Below are positions 32,571-41,122 of a stretch of 59,879 bases of DNA, in pieces. Position 1 is the stretch's first letter. Every line of letters begins with the position of its first letter. The translations under genes and the position numbers were made by a program. Source of the DNA: Chitinophagaceae bacterium (GTDB taxonomy: Bacteria; Bacteroidota; Bacteroidia; Chitinophagales; Chitinophagaceae); assembly GCA_947371755.1 (NCBI GenBank), contig CANBQT010000014.1, forward strand, positions 1-59,879. The letters are read 5' to 3'. Below the pieces are notes generated by a model that had not been told where the DNA came from, made no database searches, and saw nothing but the letters and a program-made list of their open reading frames with translations.

Positions 32571-32949
32571 AGCGCAGGGGCTAAAGCCCCATTTTCTCTT
32601 CCAGATTCTAAGCCCCAGCTTGAAAGCTGGGGTTAACATAATTTATCTGAGATGTTAACCCTAGGCTTCAGCCACAAGTAATACTTCTTATGAATGAATG
32701 TTAACCCTAGAAAACTTCTTGTGAGTGAATGTTAACCCTAGGCTTCAGCCTAGGGACTGGGATACCTACTAATACCGGGCTTTAGCCCAAGCGCTGAGCA
32801 TTTTCAATTTGTGATAGAGTATCAATTTATATGCTCTCACAGCAAGGGAGCTTAAGCCCCAATCTAACTAATTATCTTTAACCCCCAGCCTAAAGGCCGG
32901 AGTTAACTTCTCATTCCACACAACCCCCAGCCTAAAGACCGGGGTTAAC
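32571..32949. repeat. Array of about eight to nine REP-like hairpins
   Basis: This 498-bp gene-free stretch (32550-33047) is mostly filled with imperfect copies of a small hairpin with a GGCTTTAGCC-like core and an adjoining GTTAAC. Clear units are GGGGCTAAAGCCCC (32577-32590), CCCCAGCTTGAAAGCTGGGG (32613-32632), CCCTAGGCTTCAGCCTAGGG (32736-32755), GGGCTTTAGCCC (32777-32788), GGGAGCTTAAGCCCC (32846-32860), and decayed ones near 32654, 32700, 32882 and 32924. The outer pair CAGCGC (32571) and GCGCTG (32791) is inverted, so the array is arranged in both directions. Confidence 0.85.
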
Positions 32950-33013
32950 AATAACTTTGTTTTCGAGTTCAGAAACAATTGATTTATGTAAGAATAAATA
33001 TGAATTAAGCAGT

Positions 33014-33021
33014 TAAATTTG
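33014..33021 (+). promoter_or_regulatory. Bacteroidota -7 promoter box (TAAATTTG)
   Basis: An exact TAnnTTTG match 26 nt before the superoxide dismutase ATG, downstream of the hairpin array. No TTG at standard spacing was found. Confidence 0.5.
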
Positions 33022-33047
33022 CACCTCATCCCTTTAAAAAAAATACT

Positions 33048-33653
33048 ATGTCATTTACACTTGCTCCTTTACCTTATGCTCATGAAGCTTTAGAACCTCA
33101 TATCGATACTCTGACCATGCAGATCCACCATGGCAAACACCATCAGGCTTATGTAGACAATTTAAATAAAGCAGTTGCAGGCACTCCAAATGAAGGAAAA
33201 TCATTGGCAGAGTTAGTAGCTGTTGCAGGTACAATTAGTCCGGCAGTTCGTAACAATGGCGGCGGACATTGGAACCATACTTTTTTCTGGGAAAGTTTAG
33301 CGCCACATGCAGGCGGAGCTCCAACAGGTGCTTTGGGTGATGCCATTACTGCAGCATTCGGATCATTCGATGCATTCAAAGAAAAATTTGCAGCAGCTGG
33401 TATGACACGTTTCGGAAGTGGTTGGGCATGGTTGATTGTAAAAGACGGCAAATTGGAAGTTTCATCAACTCCTAATCAGGATAATCCTTTGATGGATGTG
33501 GCAGATGTAAAAGGCCAACCAATACTTGGTGCTGACGTTTGGGAACATGCCTATTATTTAAAATATCAAAACCGCAGAGCAGATTATTTAGCTGCTTTCT
33601 GGAATGTTGTAAACTGGACTAAAGTAGCAGAGCGTTTTGCTGCTGCAGTTTAA
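33048..33653 (+). CDS. Superoxide dismutase (Fe/Mn family, Mn-type residues)
   Basis: The 201-residue enzyme converts superoxide to peroxide and oxygen. Metal ligands are His27 in MQIHHGKHH, His77 in [11 protein letters not shown], and Asp163 and His167 in [20 protein letters not shown]. Gly73 before HWNH and Gln144 in TPNQDNPLM are the pair usually seen in manganese forms, but metal choice cannot be proven from sequence. There is no signal peptide, so it is cytoplasmic. A -7 box lies at 33014 and a terminator follows at 33677. Confidence 0.95.
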   Translation: MSFTLAPLPYAHEALEPHIDTLTMQIHHGKHHQAYVDNLNKAVAGTPNEGKSLAELVAVAGTISPAVRNNGGGHWNHTFFWESLAPHAGGAPTGALGDAITAAFGSFDAFKEKFAAAGMTRFGSGWAWLIVKDGKLEVSSTPNQDNPLMDVADVKGQPILGADVWEHAYYLKYQNRRADYLAAFWNVVNWTKVAERFAAAV

Positions 33654-33676
33654 TTTCCATAAAAAGAATTAGTTTT

Positions 33677-33711
33677 AATCCCGTGAAGAATTACTTCACG
33701 GGATTTTTTTT
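33677..33711 (+). terminator. Intrinsic terminator of the superoxide dismutase gene
   Basis: A perfect 12-bp stem (AATCCCGTGAAG/CTTCACGGGATT) with a 5-nt loop ends in a run of eight T. The next gene begins 11 nt later and so needs read-through or its own promoter. Confidence 0.9.
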
Positions 33712-33722
33712 AAACAGAAAGT

Positions 33723-34328
33723 ATGAAAAATATTGCAGCCATTTTATTTGCCATGGTTTTACTTGCAGCCTGCGCTGGAAATAATAAAAGGATCTACGTA
33801 ATGAGCAAAGGACCTGCTCAATATGACGAAGCTGCAAATACTATATCAGCTAAAGATGGACGTGGCCATGAAGAAAAAATCATCAATATCTCCAGTGCAG
33901 AAGTTGCTTTAAAACTACAAGGACCAACAGGTGATGCTTCCGTTAATTTCAAAGAAAATGGATTGTACGTGATCAATATCAAGAACGACACTATCATTGG
34001 ATCTAAGCAGAACTATGTGAGCCCGAAATTGCAGAAAGATATGATGACGCAAGATGAATTAAAAGTAAAGATCGATTCATTGTATCAATTAACAGCAGCG
34101 AAAAATATCAGTGCAGCAAATCATAATTTTTTTATTCTGCCTAATCAAGCAGTAAAGATTACTGATAATCTGGAAGCTATTATTGTAGGGCCTTTTCATC
34201 AAATGACAACTGCTGCAAGGGTTGATGGTGTTGAACCAGAAGTATATCGCTTTTATAGTATTCGCGAAATAAGAGAGACCATTGTAAAATTAGAAGGCTT
34301 TACCAAAGTAACGGTTCCTGCTAAATAA
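33723..34328 (+). CDS. Lipoprotein of unknown function
   Basis: The 201-residue protein begins with a lipoprotein signal (MKNIAAILFAMVLLAACAG, lipidated Cys17). The mature part has a charged, beta-rich region (DASVNFKENGLYVINIKNDT), a helical stretch and FFILPNQAVKITDNLEAIIVGPFHQM, ending with a predicted helix near VYRFYSIREIRETIVKLEGF. I do not recognise a family. Probably it is anchored in the inner or outer membrane facing the periplasm. It ends 2 nt before the convergent yidD stop and starts immediately behind the sod terminator. Confidence 0.75.
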   Translation: MKNIAAILFAMVLLAACAGNNKRIYVMSKGPAQYDEAANTISAKDGRGHEEKIINISSAEVALKLQGPTGDASVNFKENGLYVINIKNDTIIGSKQNYVSPKLQKDMMTQDELKVKIDSLYQLTAAKNISAANHNFFILPNQAVKITDNLEAIIVGPFHQMTTAARVDGVEPEVYRFYSIREIRETIVKLEGFTKVTVPAK

Positions 34329-34330
34329 TA

Positions 34331-34573
34331 TCAGGGTACCGGGTCGTATCCATGCCCGCCACCTGGTCGGCATTTACTCACTCTCTTAAGAGATAATACA
34401 AATCCCTTTACAAGTCCGTGCTTCTGAAAAGCTTCAGCCGCATATTGCGAACAGGTGGGTGTGAATCTACATTTAGGACCCAATGCAGGTGAAATAACCC
34501 ATTGATAAAAACGGATGAGGATGATAAAGGGAAGGATCAATATTTGTTTGAGCATTGAAATGATCTTTTCCAT
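34331..34573 (-). CDS. yidD: Membrane protein insertion efficiency factor YidD
   Basis: The 80-residue protein has one amphipathic/hydrophobic N-terminal helix and the family core [30 protein letters not shown] with its three conserved Cys (two visible in the core, one in KCRPGG), followed by [20 protein letters not shown] and GGHGYDPVP. YidD assists YidC-dependent membrane insertion. It starts 1 nt after the rnpA stop, as in most bacteria. Confidence 0.95.
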   Translation of the reverse strand: MEKIISMLKQILILPFIILIRFYQWVISPALGPKCRFTPTCSQYAAEAFQKHGLVKGFVLSLKRVSKCRPGGGHGYDPVP

Positions 34574-34574
34574 A

Positions 34575-34970
34575 TCAAGATTTGTTTTGAAAACTATTTC
34601 CTAGTTTCTCTAATATCAATTTCATTTTTTCTGGGATCATCGAAGTTTCCCCAAGATCTTTTCCTACAAATAAAATAAAAACGTGGACCTGTATTTTTTC
34701 AGGAAGCACTTTTAATAATTCATTTTTTTGTAAGCGATAAGATTCACGAATCAATCGTTTTACTCTATTGCGATCAACTGCTTTTTTAAAATGTCTGGAG
34801 CTTACTCCTACGCCTATCTTAGCAATAGAGCACCCTTCCACTTCTTTACTGGTAAAAGTGATCTTTAAAGGAAAAGCATTGAACGATTTTCCTTCTGCAA
34901 AAACCTGGTTAAGCAGTTTTCTGCTTTTCAGTTTTTCTGGACCAGTATAAGAAAATGTTTTTGTTGCCAT
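34575..34970 (-). CDS. rnpA: Ribonuclease P protein component
   Basis: The 131-residue basic protein is the protein subunit of RNase P, which trims the 5' ends of tRNAs. The RNR motif region appears as [24 protein letters not shown] near 78-101, and [15 protein letters not shown] is the N-terminal substrate-binding part. The gene lies between rpmH and yidD in the conserved rpmH-rnpA-yidD order, but a strong hairpin separates it from rpmH. Confidence 0.93.
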   Translation of the reverse strand: MATKTFSYTGPEKLKSRKLLNQVFAEGKSFNAFPLKITFTSKEVEGCSIAKIGVGVSSRHFKKAVDRNRVKRLIRESYRLQKNELLKVLPEKIQVHVFILFVGKDLGETSMIPEKMKLILEKLGNSFQNKS

Positions 34971-34983
34971 ATTCTACAAAACT

Positions 34984-35010
34984 AAAAAAGCCCCGGAGAA
35001 ATCCGGGGCT
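34984..35010 (-). terminator. Terminator/attenuator between rpmH and rnpA
   Basis: On the minus strand AGCCCCGGA-TTTC-TCCGGGGCT is followed by six T, directly downstream of rpmH and 13 nt before the rnpA ATG. It would let L34 be made in large excess over RnpA. Confidence 0.85.
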
Positions 35011-35037
35011 AAATATTTTATACGGTGTGTCCGAATA

Positions 35038-35193
35038 TTATTTTAATCCTTTCTCGCTAGAAACAGTAAGTTTCTTGCGGCCTTTCGCTCTGCGGCTTGC
35101 TAATACCTTGCGGCCATTTGCAGACTCCATACGCTTACGAAAACCGTGAACGGTTTTTCTACGACGTTTGTGTGGTTGGAATGTACGTTTCAT
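35038..35193 (-). CDS. rpmH: 50S ribosomal protein L34
   Basis: The 51-residue protein reads [20 protein letters not shown], then [20 protein letters not shown] and [11 protein letters not shown]. This is the complete L34 pattern ([18 protein letters not shown] with the S..GR..L..RR.KGR.KL core). It is highly basic and of normal length apart from a short C-terminal extension typical of Bacteroidota. It is first in the rpmH-rnpA-yidD cluster. The upstream 110 nt hold only a near match (TACCTTCG, about 80 nt upstream) to a -7 box. Confidence 0.97.
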   Translation of the reverse strand: MKRTFQPHKRRRKTVHGFRKRMESANGRKVLASRRAKGRKKLTVSSEKGLK

Positions 35194-35308
35194 TTTATCG
35201 TTTTTTTACTAACCCGGTAATATTGTTTCGTTTCATGCCTGCAGTCACCATACTGCTGCTTGTGAAAGGACGGCGAAGGTAAGGATTGTACACCAAAAGG
35301 CAAAAGAA

Positions 35309-36130
35309 TCACAGAAAAATATGTTCTGATTTCACTTCCTTACCAAAAAATTGGCTGGCGTGATTGTCAAAATCGTCTGCAGAATCGGTTGTAAAAAATT
35401 GTATGGACCCTGATTTGCTATATAGTTTATTCATATCGGGATGATTTTCAAGCCATTGTGCTAAACTAAGCGCTACAATCTCCCCTTGCGACACCACTTC
35501 AATGTCAGTTGGTAAATGTTGTTTTATTTTATCCATTAATAAAGGATAATGGGTGCAAGCCAGTAAAATAGTATCAATATCGGCAGATTGCGCCAATAAT
35601 TCATCCAGGTATTTTTTTACAAAATAATCAGCTCCGGGGTTGTTGAATTCTCCGTTCTCTATGATTGGAACCCACATGGGGCAGGCTTGTTGGTATACCT
35701 TGATCTCCGGAAAAAACTTATGAATTTCAATGGGATAGCTTTCGCTTACCACAGTGCCAGTTGTTCCAAGTATCCCAATGGAACCGGTTTTTGTAAAATT
35801 GCCTATGATTTCTGTACTTGGCCTGATAACACCTAATACCCTTTTATAGGCTTCCAGCTTAGGCAGGTCCTTTTGTTGGATGTTTCTGAGTGCTTTAGCT
35901 GAAGCAGTATTACAGGCTAAGATCACCAGTTCGCAACCCTGATTAAAAAACCATTCCACTGATTGCAAAGTATATTGGTAAACCGTTTCGAATGATCTTG
36001 GACCATAAGGTGCACGTGCATTATCGCCCAAATAGATATAATCGTATTGTGGTAATTGTTTTACTATCTCTTTTAGAATAGTTAAACCACCATAACCGCT
36101 ATCAAAAACACCGATCGCTGTTTTCTTCAT
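35309..36130 (-). CDS. murI: Glutamate racemase
   Basis: The 273-residue enzyme makes D-glutamate for peptidoglycan. GVFDSGYGGLTIL (7-19), the first catalytic cysteine Cys73 in LACNTASAKALR, and the second, Cys192 in LLACTHYPLL, are all present, as are YLGDNARAPYG and GTTGTV. It follows the skp genes on the same strand but is separated from them by a hairpin. The skp-murI order is the usual one in Bacteroidota. Confidence 0.95.
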   Translation of the reverse strand: MKKTAIGVFDSGYGGLTILKEIVKQLPQYDYIYLGDNARAPYGPRSFETVYQYTLQSVEWFFNQGCELVILACNTASAKALRNIQQKDLPKLEAYKRVLGVIRPSTEIIGNFTKTGSIGILGTTGTVVSESYPIEIHKFFPEIKVYQQACPMWVPIIENGEFNNPGADYFVKKYLDELLAQSADIDTILLACTHYPLLMDKIKQHLPTDIEVVSQGEIVALSLAQWLENHPDMNKLYSKSGSIQFFTTDSADDFDNHASQFFGKEVKSEHIFL

Positions 36131-36141
36131 CTGTCAAAAAT

Positions 36142-36170
36142 AAGAACCCCATCGCATGGATGGGGTTCTT
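36142..36170 (-). terminator. Hairpin between the skp genes and murI
   Basis: The perfect arms AAGAACCCCATC/GATGGGGTTCTT (12 bp) surround a 5-nt loop and are followed on the minus strand by TATTTTTG. It likely ends or weakens transcription from the bamA-skp operon before murI. Confidence 0.7.
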
Positions 36171-36191
36171 AAATAATATTTATTGAATGAA

Positions 36192-36800
36192 TTATCCTTT
36201 TTTAGGTGCTGGCTTGGTAGCTGGAGCTGGTGTAGCAGCTGCAGGCACTGCAATACCTTGATTTTTCAATTCTTCAATTACTTCTTTAGGCAGGTTAAGT
36301 TTCAATTCTTGTGCAACTTTGATAGATAAGTTGTCACTAATGGGAGACTTCAACAATGCGTCGCTACGGAAAATATGGGTATATTTTTGCTCACGAATAA
36401 TTTTTTCTAAAGCAGCATAGATCTTTTGCTTAAAAGGAACTAACAATTCTTCTTGTTTAGCTTGAACCGCTTGTTGCTGATATTGCTGCCAGTTTACCAA
36501 TTGGTATTTGATCTGGTTCAATTCTTTCACAGCTTGCTCTCTAGCTCTTGCAGGCATTGTAGCTGAATCTTTTTTGAAGATGCTGTCTCTGCGTTGAAAC
36601 TCGCCTACTTTATATTCATAATCAACTTGCAAAGAATCTTTAGCAAAGCTTTGTAAAGCTGCAGTTACTTTATCGATGTCTGGCATCAAACCCAATACAC
36701 TCTCTTCGTCAAAAGTTCCAATTTTGGTTTGAGCATTGGTGTGATTTGTAAATAAAAGGCTAGCGATAACAGCCACACACACAAATAATACTTTCTTCAT
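36192..36800 (-). CDS. OmpH/Skp family periplasmic chaperone (copy 2)
   Basis: The 202-residue protein has a signal peptide (MKKVLFVCVAVIASLLFTNH, cut near NAQT) and begins KIGTFDEESVLGLMPDIDKV, the usual Skp strand. A long helical, Gln/Lys-rich region (about 75-150) forms the coiled-coil tentacles that hold unfolded outer membrane proteins. The C-terminus ends in a Pro/Ala/Lys-rich tail. It is 27 nt behind the first skp gene and, with it, near bamA, consistent with supply of clients to the BAM complex. Confidence 0.9.
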   Translation of the reverse strand: MKKVLFVCVAVIASLLFTNHTNAQTKIGTFDEESVLGLMPDIDKVTAALQSFAKDSLQVDYEYKVGEFQRRDSIFKKDSATMPARAREQAVKELNQIKYQLVNWQQYQQQAVQAKQEELLVPFKQKIYAALEKIIREQKYTHIFRSDALLKSPISDNLSIKVAQELKLNLPKEVIEELKNQGIAVPAAATPAPATKPAPKKG

Positions 36801-36827
36801 TTTAGTGAATTTATAATTGATTGTTGT

Positions 36828-37346
36828 TTAAAATTTAATACCCATTTCCTTCAGAAGATCGTCGCTCTTATCCAGTTTTGGGTCGGCAAATATAATGGTA
36901 ATTCCTTCACTTTTATCTAGTACAAAATCATAGGACCTTGCTAATGCAAGTTTCTGTATGGCATTATACACTTTATCCTGTATGGGTTTAACTAAACGTT
37001 GGCGCTCTTTAAACAGGTCTCCCTCATATCCAAAACGTCTTTTTTGAAGGTCCCGAATCTCCTTTTCCTTAACAAATAATTCATCTTCACGCTTCTTTTT
37101 CAACTCGTCTGTGAGCATAAACTGCTCTGCATCGTAGTTTTTATACATTTTGTCGAGCAGATTCTGGCGATCGTCTATCTCCTTTTGCCACTGCTGACTA
37201 ACCGCTTGTAAACGCTTATCAGCTTCTTTGTATTCAGGAATCTTATCTAAAATATATTTTGTATCAATAACCGCATAACGTTGTTGCGCCCCTACAAATC
37301 CCTGTAAGCCAACAATGGCTATAAGAACAAAAAGTAGTTTTTTCAT
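36828..37346 (-). CDS. OmpH/Skp family periplasmic chaperone (copy 1)
   Basis: The 172-residue Skp-like protein has a signal peptide (ending GFVGAQ) followed by RYAVIDTKYILDKIPEYKEA. A highly charged helical arm (WQKEIDDRQNLLDKMYKNYD to EIRDLQKRRFGYEGDLFKER) and the C-terminal return YNAIQKLALARSYDFVLDKS follow. It is immediately downstream of bamA (21 nt). Two Skp paralogues in tandem are normal in this phylum. Confidence 0.9.
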   Translation of the reverse strand: MKKLLFVLIAIVGLQGFVGAQQRYAVIDTKYILDKIPEYKEADKRLQAVSQQWQKEIDDRQNLLDKMYKNYDAEQFMLTDELKKKREDELFVKEKEIRDLQKRRFGYEGDLFKERQRLVKPIQDKVYNAIQKLALARSYDFVLDKSEGITIIFADPKLDKSDDLLKEMGIKF

Positions 37347-37367
37347 ACAAGTCTGTTTATGATTTAA

Positions 37368-40106
37368 TTATTCTGGTTCAAAGCCTAACATGAATGTAAA
37401 CCTTGAAGCATCCTTCATGCTATTGCCTGGAGTAAACCTATCCAGTCCAATACCATAGTCAAATCCAAGTAATCCAAACATCGGTAAAAAGAATCGCATG
37501 CCCAAACCAACAGATCTACGTAATTGGAAAGGATTGTAATCTTTCATAGAATACCAGCCATTAGCAGCTTCAAAGAAGCCCAAGGCATAAATGGTACTGC
37601 TAGGATTCAAACTCAATGGATATCTTAGTTCCATTGTGTATTTATTGAAAATGGTAAAGTACTGACGGGTAGATTGCTGATCAGGGTTCACTTTGGGATC
37701 TGAAGTATTGTATACCGGATATCCTCTGTGTGCAATGATGTCATAACCTAACAAGGCAAACTGATTACTTAAACCTGCATCACCCACCTGGAATCTTTCA
37801 AATGGAGAGATTTGTAACTCGGAGTTATAACGACCTAAATAACCCAGCTTCACAGATGTTTTGATCACAAATTGCTTGTTGTGTTCGGCTCCTGAAGGTT
37901 TACCTAATGGAATATACCACTCACCATTGAAACGCCATTTATGATATTCGATCCACTCATACGGATTGCTGGAAGTAGCGATATTATTGCTTAATAACGT
38001 ATAGGGAGGCGTTAATTGCACACTCGCCATAAACGTAGAACCGCTTCTAGGGAATAAAGGCTGATCTACTGATGAGCGTTGCAAAGTTAATTTCAAGTTT
38101 GCATTGTGCGCAAAACCTTTTGTGAATCCAGGTAAGTTCACGGGATCAATGGCATAGTTATTTAAATAGTACCTCGTGAAACTTAAAGCAGTAGTTAAAG
38201 AGAAATAGTCATCAGGCCACTTCAACTGTTTCGCCAATGCAACAGTAATGCCAGTTGTGGTAATAGAACTTTGACTGGAATAGTTTGGATCATACAATCC
38301 TGTATAAGGATTATAGGTTTGTCCATATTTGGTATTGTATACACTGAATGATAATGCATTTCTTTTCTTTCCTCCAAACCAAGGTTCAGTGAAAGAGAAG
38401 TTATAGGATCGGAATGCCTTACCATTACTCTGTACACGGATACTCAACTTTTGTCCATCTCCCATTGGCAATGGATCCCAAGCAGATTTCTTCCAGATAT
38501 TACGGATAGAGAAGTTATTGAATGATACACCCAAGGTTCCGGTTAAACCAATTACACCACCCCATCCTGCACTTAATTCCAATTGGTCGCTCGATTTTTC
38601 TTCTACAGTATAATTGATATCTACGGTACCATCTTCTGGATTGGGTACTGGATTGATTCCAATTTTTTCCTGGTTAAAATAATTCAACTGTGCAATCTCT
38701 CTATTAGAACGTACCAGATCTGTACGACTAAATTTCTCCCCAGGTATGGTTCTTAATTCTCTTCTGATGACATATTCTTTGGTACGATCGTTACCTGCAA
38801 TACGAACGTTTTTGATAGTAGCTTGAGGACCTTCCACAATTCTGATTTCGAAATCAATGGTGTCGTTATATACAGCAGTCTCAACTGGATCTGTACGGAA
38901 GAACAGATATCCATCATCCTGATACAAACCACTGATATCGCCGCCTTCAGGACCAGCATTCTTGCCTAATTTTTTATTCAGGATATCCATGTTATAGATA
39001 TCCCCTTTTCTAATTCCGAGGATTGCGGTTAATACAGAATCTCCAAATTTGGTATTACCGCGCCATGAGATATTTCCGAAATAATAACGACGGCCTTCAG
39101 ATAATTTGATATCAATATTGAGGTCGCCTTTTTTAGTATGGTATACAGTGTCTTTTAAAATCACCGCATCACGATAACCCAATGTGTTATAGTATTCCAG
39201 TATATTATCAAGGTCTGAAGTGAATTTCTTAGAGTCGAATTTCGCAGAACTAAATTTCAGACGGATATAAGGGTCTAAGATTTTTTTTGTTTTGCTAAAT
39301 GTGAGGTAGCCATGTTCTTTTAAATAGTCATCAAAGGTGTAATGCTTAGGTTCTACTATCATTCCCTTGTCATATGTAGGGAATAAGGTTAAACGTGACT
39401 GCTCTTTGGTGTCTTTCAATTGCTTCTTCAACTTTGTTTCTTCCACGCTGTTGTTTCCGCCGAAATTAATATTGTTGATATGTACTTTAGAACCCTTGTT
39501 TATAAAGAAGTTCAGTGTAAGTGTGTTGTTTGAGGAACTATCTTTTCTTTCAACCACTTTTATTTTTGCATCCTGAAATCCTTTTTCAGCATAATATTTT
39601 TTAATGGCTTCAACTGCGGTGATCTTCATGTTTTCTGTAACCACACGATTAGGTACTAAACCTGTTTTACCAGAAAGATCTTCACTCTCACTTTTACGTA
39701 CATCTCTGAAATAAAATTTAGACAACCTTGGGCGTTCGGTTACCTGAATTTCAACACTAATGTTTTTCCCTTCTAAATTGGTTAAATAAATTTCTACATT
39801 GCTGAAATAATTCTGCGCCCATAATTTGGAGATGGCCTTTGAAAAATTATCGCCACCGGGAATCTTAATTTCATCCCCTACATTGATATTAGCAATAGAT
39901 ATTAAAAGGTTCTCGTCAAAGAAACGGTTTCCAACCACTTTTACGCTCGCTACTTTATAGGTCTTCACAGCTTTCTGTGAAAAAATATTGATCAAATCTG
40001 CGTCTATGGAAGTGATAGTTGTATCTGTAGTAGATTGCGATTGAGCCGATAAACTCACCAACAAAATAAGAGAAGCCAACACTAAATATTTGTACAATTT
40101 CTGCAT
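37368..40106 (-). CDS. bamA: Outer membrane protein assembly factor BamA
   Basis: The 912-residue Omp85 protein has a signal peptide (MQKLYKYLVLASLILLVSLS), several POTRA domains (about 45-430; for example VKVVGNRFFDENLLISIANI and NISWRGNTKFGDSVLTAIL) and a C-terminal 16-strand barrel. RGY in IAHRGYPVYN is near the conserved loop-6 region. BamA inserts beta-barrel proteins into the outer membrane. I take the ATG at 40106, since 15 further upstream in-frame residues are polar and would spoil the signal. It is longer than E. coli BamA, as usual for Bacteroidota. Confidence 0.93.
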   Translation of the reverse strand: MQKLYKYLVLASLILLVSLSAQSQSTTDTTITSIDADLINIFSQKAVKTYKVASVKVVGNRFFDENLLISIANINVGDEIKIPGGDNFSKAISKLWAQNYFSNVEIYLTNLEGKNISVEIQVTERPRLSKFYFRDVRKSESEDLSGKTGLVPNRVVTENMKITAVEAIKKYYAEKGFQDAKIKVVERKDSSSNNTLTLNFFINKGSKVHINNINFGGNNSVEETKLKKQLKDTKEQSRLTLFPTYDKGMIVEPKHYTFDDYLKEHGYLTFSKTKKILDPYIRLKFSSAKFDSKKFTSDLDNILEYYNTLGYRDAVILKDTVYHTKKGDLNIDIKLSEGRRYYFGNISWRGNTKFGDSVLTAILGIRKGDIYNMDILNKKLGKNAGPEGGDISGLYQDDGYLFFRTDPVETAVYNDTIDFEIRIVEGPQATIKNVRIAGNDRTKEYVIRRELRTIPGEKFSRTDLVRSNREIAQLNYFNQEKIGINPVPNPEDGTVDINYTVEEKSSDQLELSAGWGGVIGLTGTLGVSFNNFSIRNIWKKSAWDPLPMGDGQKLSIRVQSNGKAFRSYNFSFTEPWFGGKKRNALSFSVYNTKYGQTYNPYTGLYDPNYSSQSSITTTGITVALAKQLKWPDDYFSLTTALSFTRYYLNNYAIDPVNLPGFTKGFAHNANLKLTLQRSSVDQPLFPRSGSTFMASVQLTPPYTLLSNNIATSSNPYEWIEYHKWRFNGEWYIPLGKPSGAEHNKQFVIKTSVKLGYLGRYNSELQISPFERFQVGDAGLSNQFALLGYDIIAHRGYPVYNTSDPKVNPDQQSTRQYFTIFNKYTMELRYPLSLNPSSTIYALGFFEAANGWYSMKDYNPFQLRRSVGLGMRFFLPMFGLLGFDYGIGLDRFTPGNSMKDASRFTFMLGFEPE

Positions 40107-40257
40107 CCGGTTCGTTTTGTTATATTCCAGTCTGAAAGTAAAGTCCATCATACTTTCAGCGATTTTATTGGTTTTAAGTTGGGCAAATTAAAGGGAATAA
40201 TTAAAAGTGTTTGTTAAATCGCCTATTTAGGAGACTTTATAACATAAATAGTTGTGT

Positions 40258-41022
40258 TTAAGCCATTTGGCTTTCCTCCTGAATTTGTTTATCTGTCTTT
40301 CCAAACCTTCTTTTCCGGGCTTGAAAATCGAGGATCGCTTCAACCAGATTTTCCTTACGGAAATCAGGCCAACGGGTATTCGTAAAATATAATTCGGCAT
40401 AGGCTAATTGATACAGCAAAAAGTTACTGATCCGATACTCTCCGCTAGTTCTGATCATCAATTCCGGATCAGGGAATTCACTGGTTGCCAAATAATGTTC
40501 CAACACATCCTGATTGATAGAATCAGCCTTGATCTTTCCTGCTTCTACATCCATTCCTATCTGTTTCACAGCATTTACCAATTCCCAACGACTGCTATAA
40601 CTCAATGCCAGCACCACGTTGAGCCCTGTATTTTGACTGGTTAAGGCCAATGCCTCGTGTAATTCTTCATGAGCGTCTTTAGGTAAAAGACTAAGGTCGC
40701 CAATCACGTGTAAACGAATATTGTTCTTGTTTAGGGTAGGCACTTCCTTGCGAATGGTTTCTACAAAAAGAGACATTAATCCTTCTACTTCTTTTTGCGG
40801 GCGATCCCAGTTTTCGGTACTAAATGCGTACAATGTCAGGTATTCGATACCCAATTCTGCACAACCTTCTACAATGATTCTAACGCTCTCTACCCCATGA
40901 AAATGTCCATACAAACGCTCTTGACCTTTTTCTTCGGCCCAGCGTCCATTTCCATCCATTATGATTGCGATATGTCTTGGCAAACGATCCTTATCAATTT
41001 TGCCAATGAGGCTTTCCTCCAT
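40258..41022 (-). CDS. uppS: Isoprenyl transferase (undecaprenyl diphosphate synthase)
   Basis: The 254-residue cis-prenyltransferase makes the undecaprenyl carrier for peptidoglycan and surface glycans. The hallmark IAIIMDGNGRWAEEKG (18-33, Asp23 metal ligand), HFHGVESVR, LTLYAFSTENWDRP and PELMIRTSGEYRISNFLLYQ are intact. The ATG at 41022 is preferred to 11 upstream in-frame residues. TAATTTCG, a one-mismatch -7 box, lies about 30 nt upstream. It sits directly upstream of bamA. Confidence 0.94.
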   Translation of the reverse strand: MEESLIGKIDKDRLPRHIAIIMDGNGRWAEEKGQERLYGHFHGVESVRIIVEGCAELGIEYLTLYAFSTENWDRPQKEVEGLMSLFVETIRKEVPTLNKNNIRLHVIGDLSLLPKDAHEELHEALALTSQNTGLNVVLALSYSSRWELVNAVKQIGMDVEAGKIKADSINQDVLEHYLATSEFPDPELMIRTSGEYRISNFLLYQLAYAELYFTNTRWPDFRKENLVEAILDFQARKRRFGKTDKQIQEESQMA

Positions 41023-41122
41023 GGTATACCTGCATTTAGGCTGCGAAATTAACAAAAACGGCGGGGTTGGCAGTATTTAATTAGCAGAAAAAAAGCCTTA
41101 GAGCTTAAATTATCCTTATTTT

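Noticed and set aside
32571..32949. Hairpin array considered as a CRISPR array or tRNA-like cluster
   Set aside because: Repeat units are irregularly spaced, in both orientations and diverged; no constant repeat/spacer pattern or tRNA fold is present.
37368..40151. Upstream start of BamA at 40151
   Set aside because: The 15 extra residues are polar and would precede a normal signal peptide beginning at 40106.
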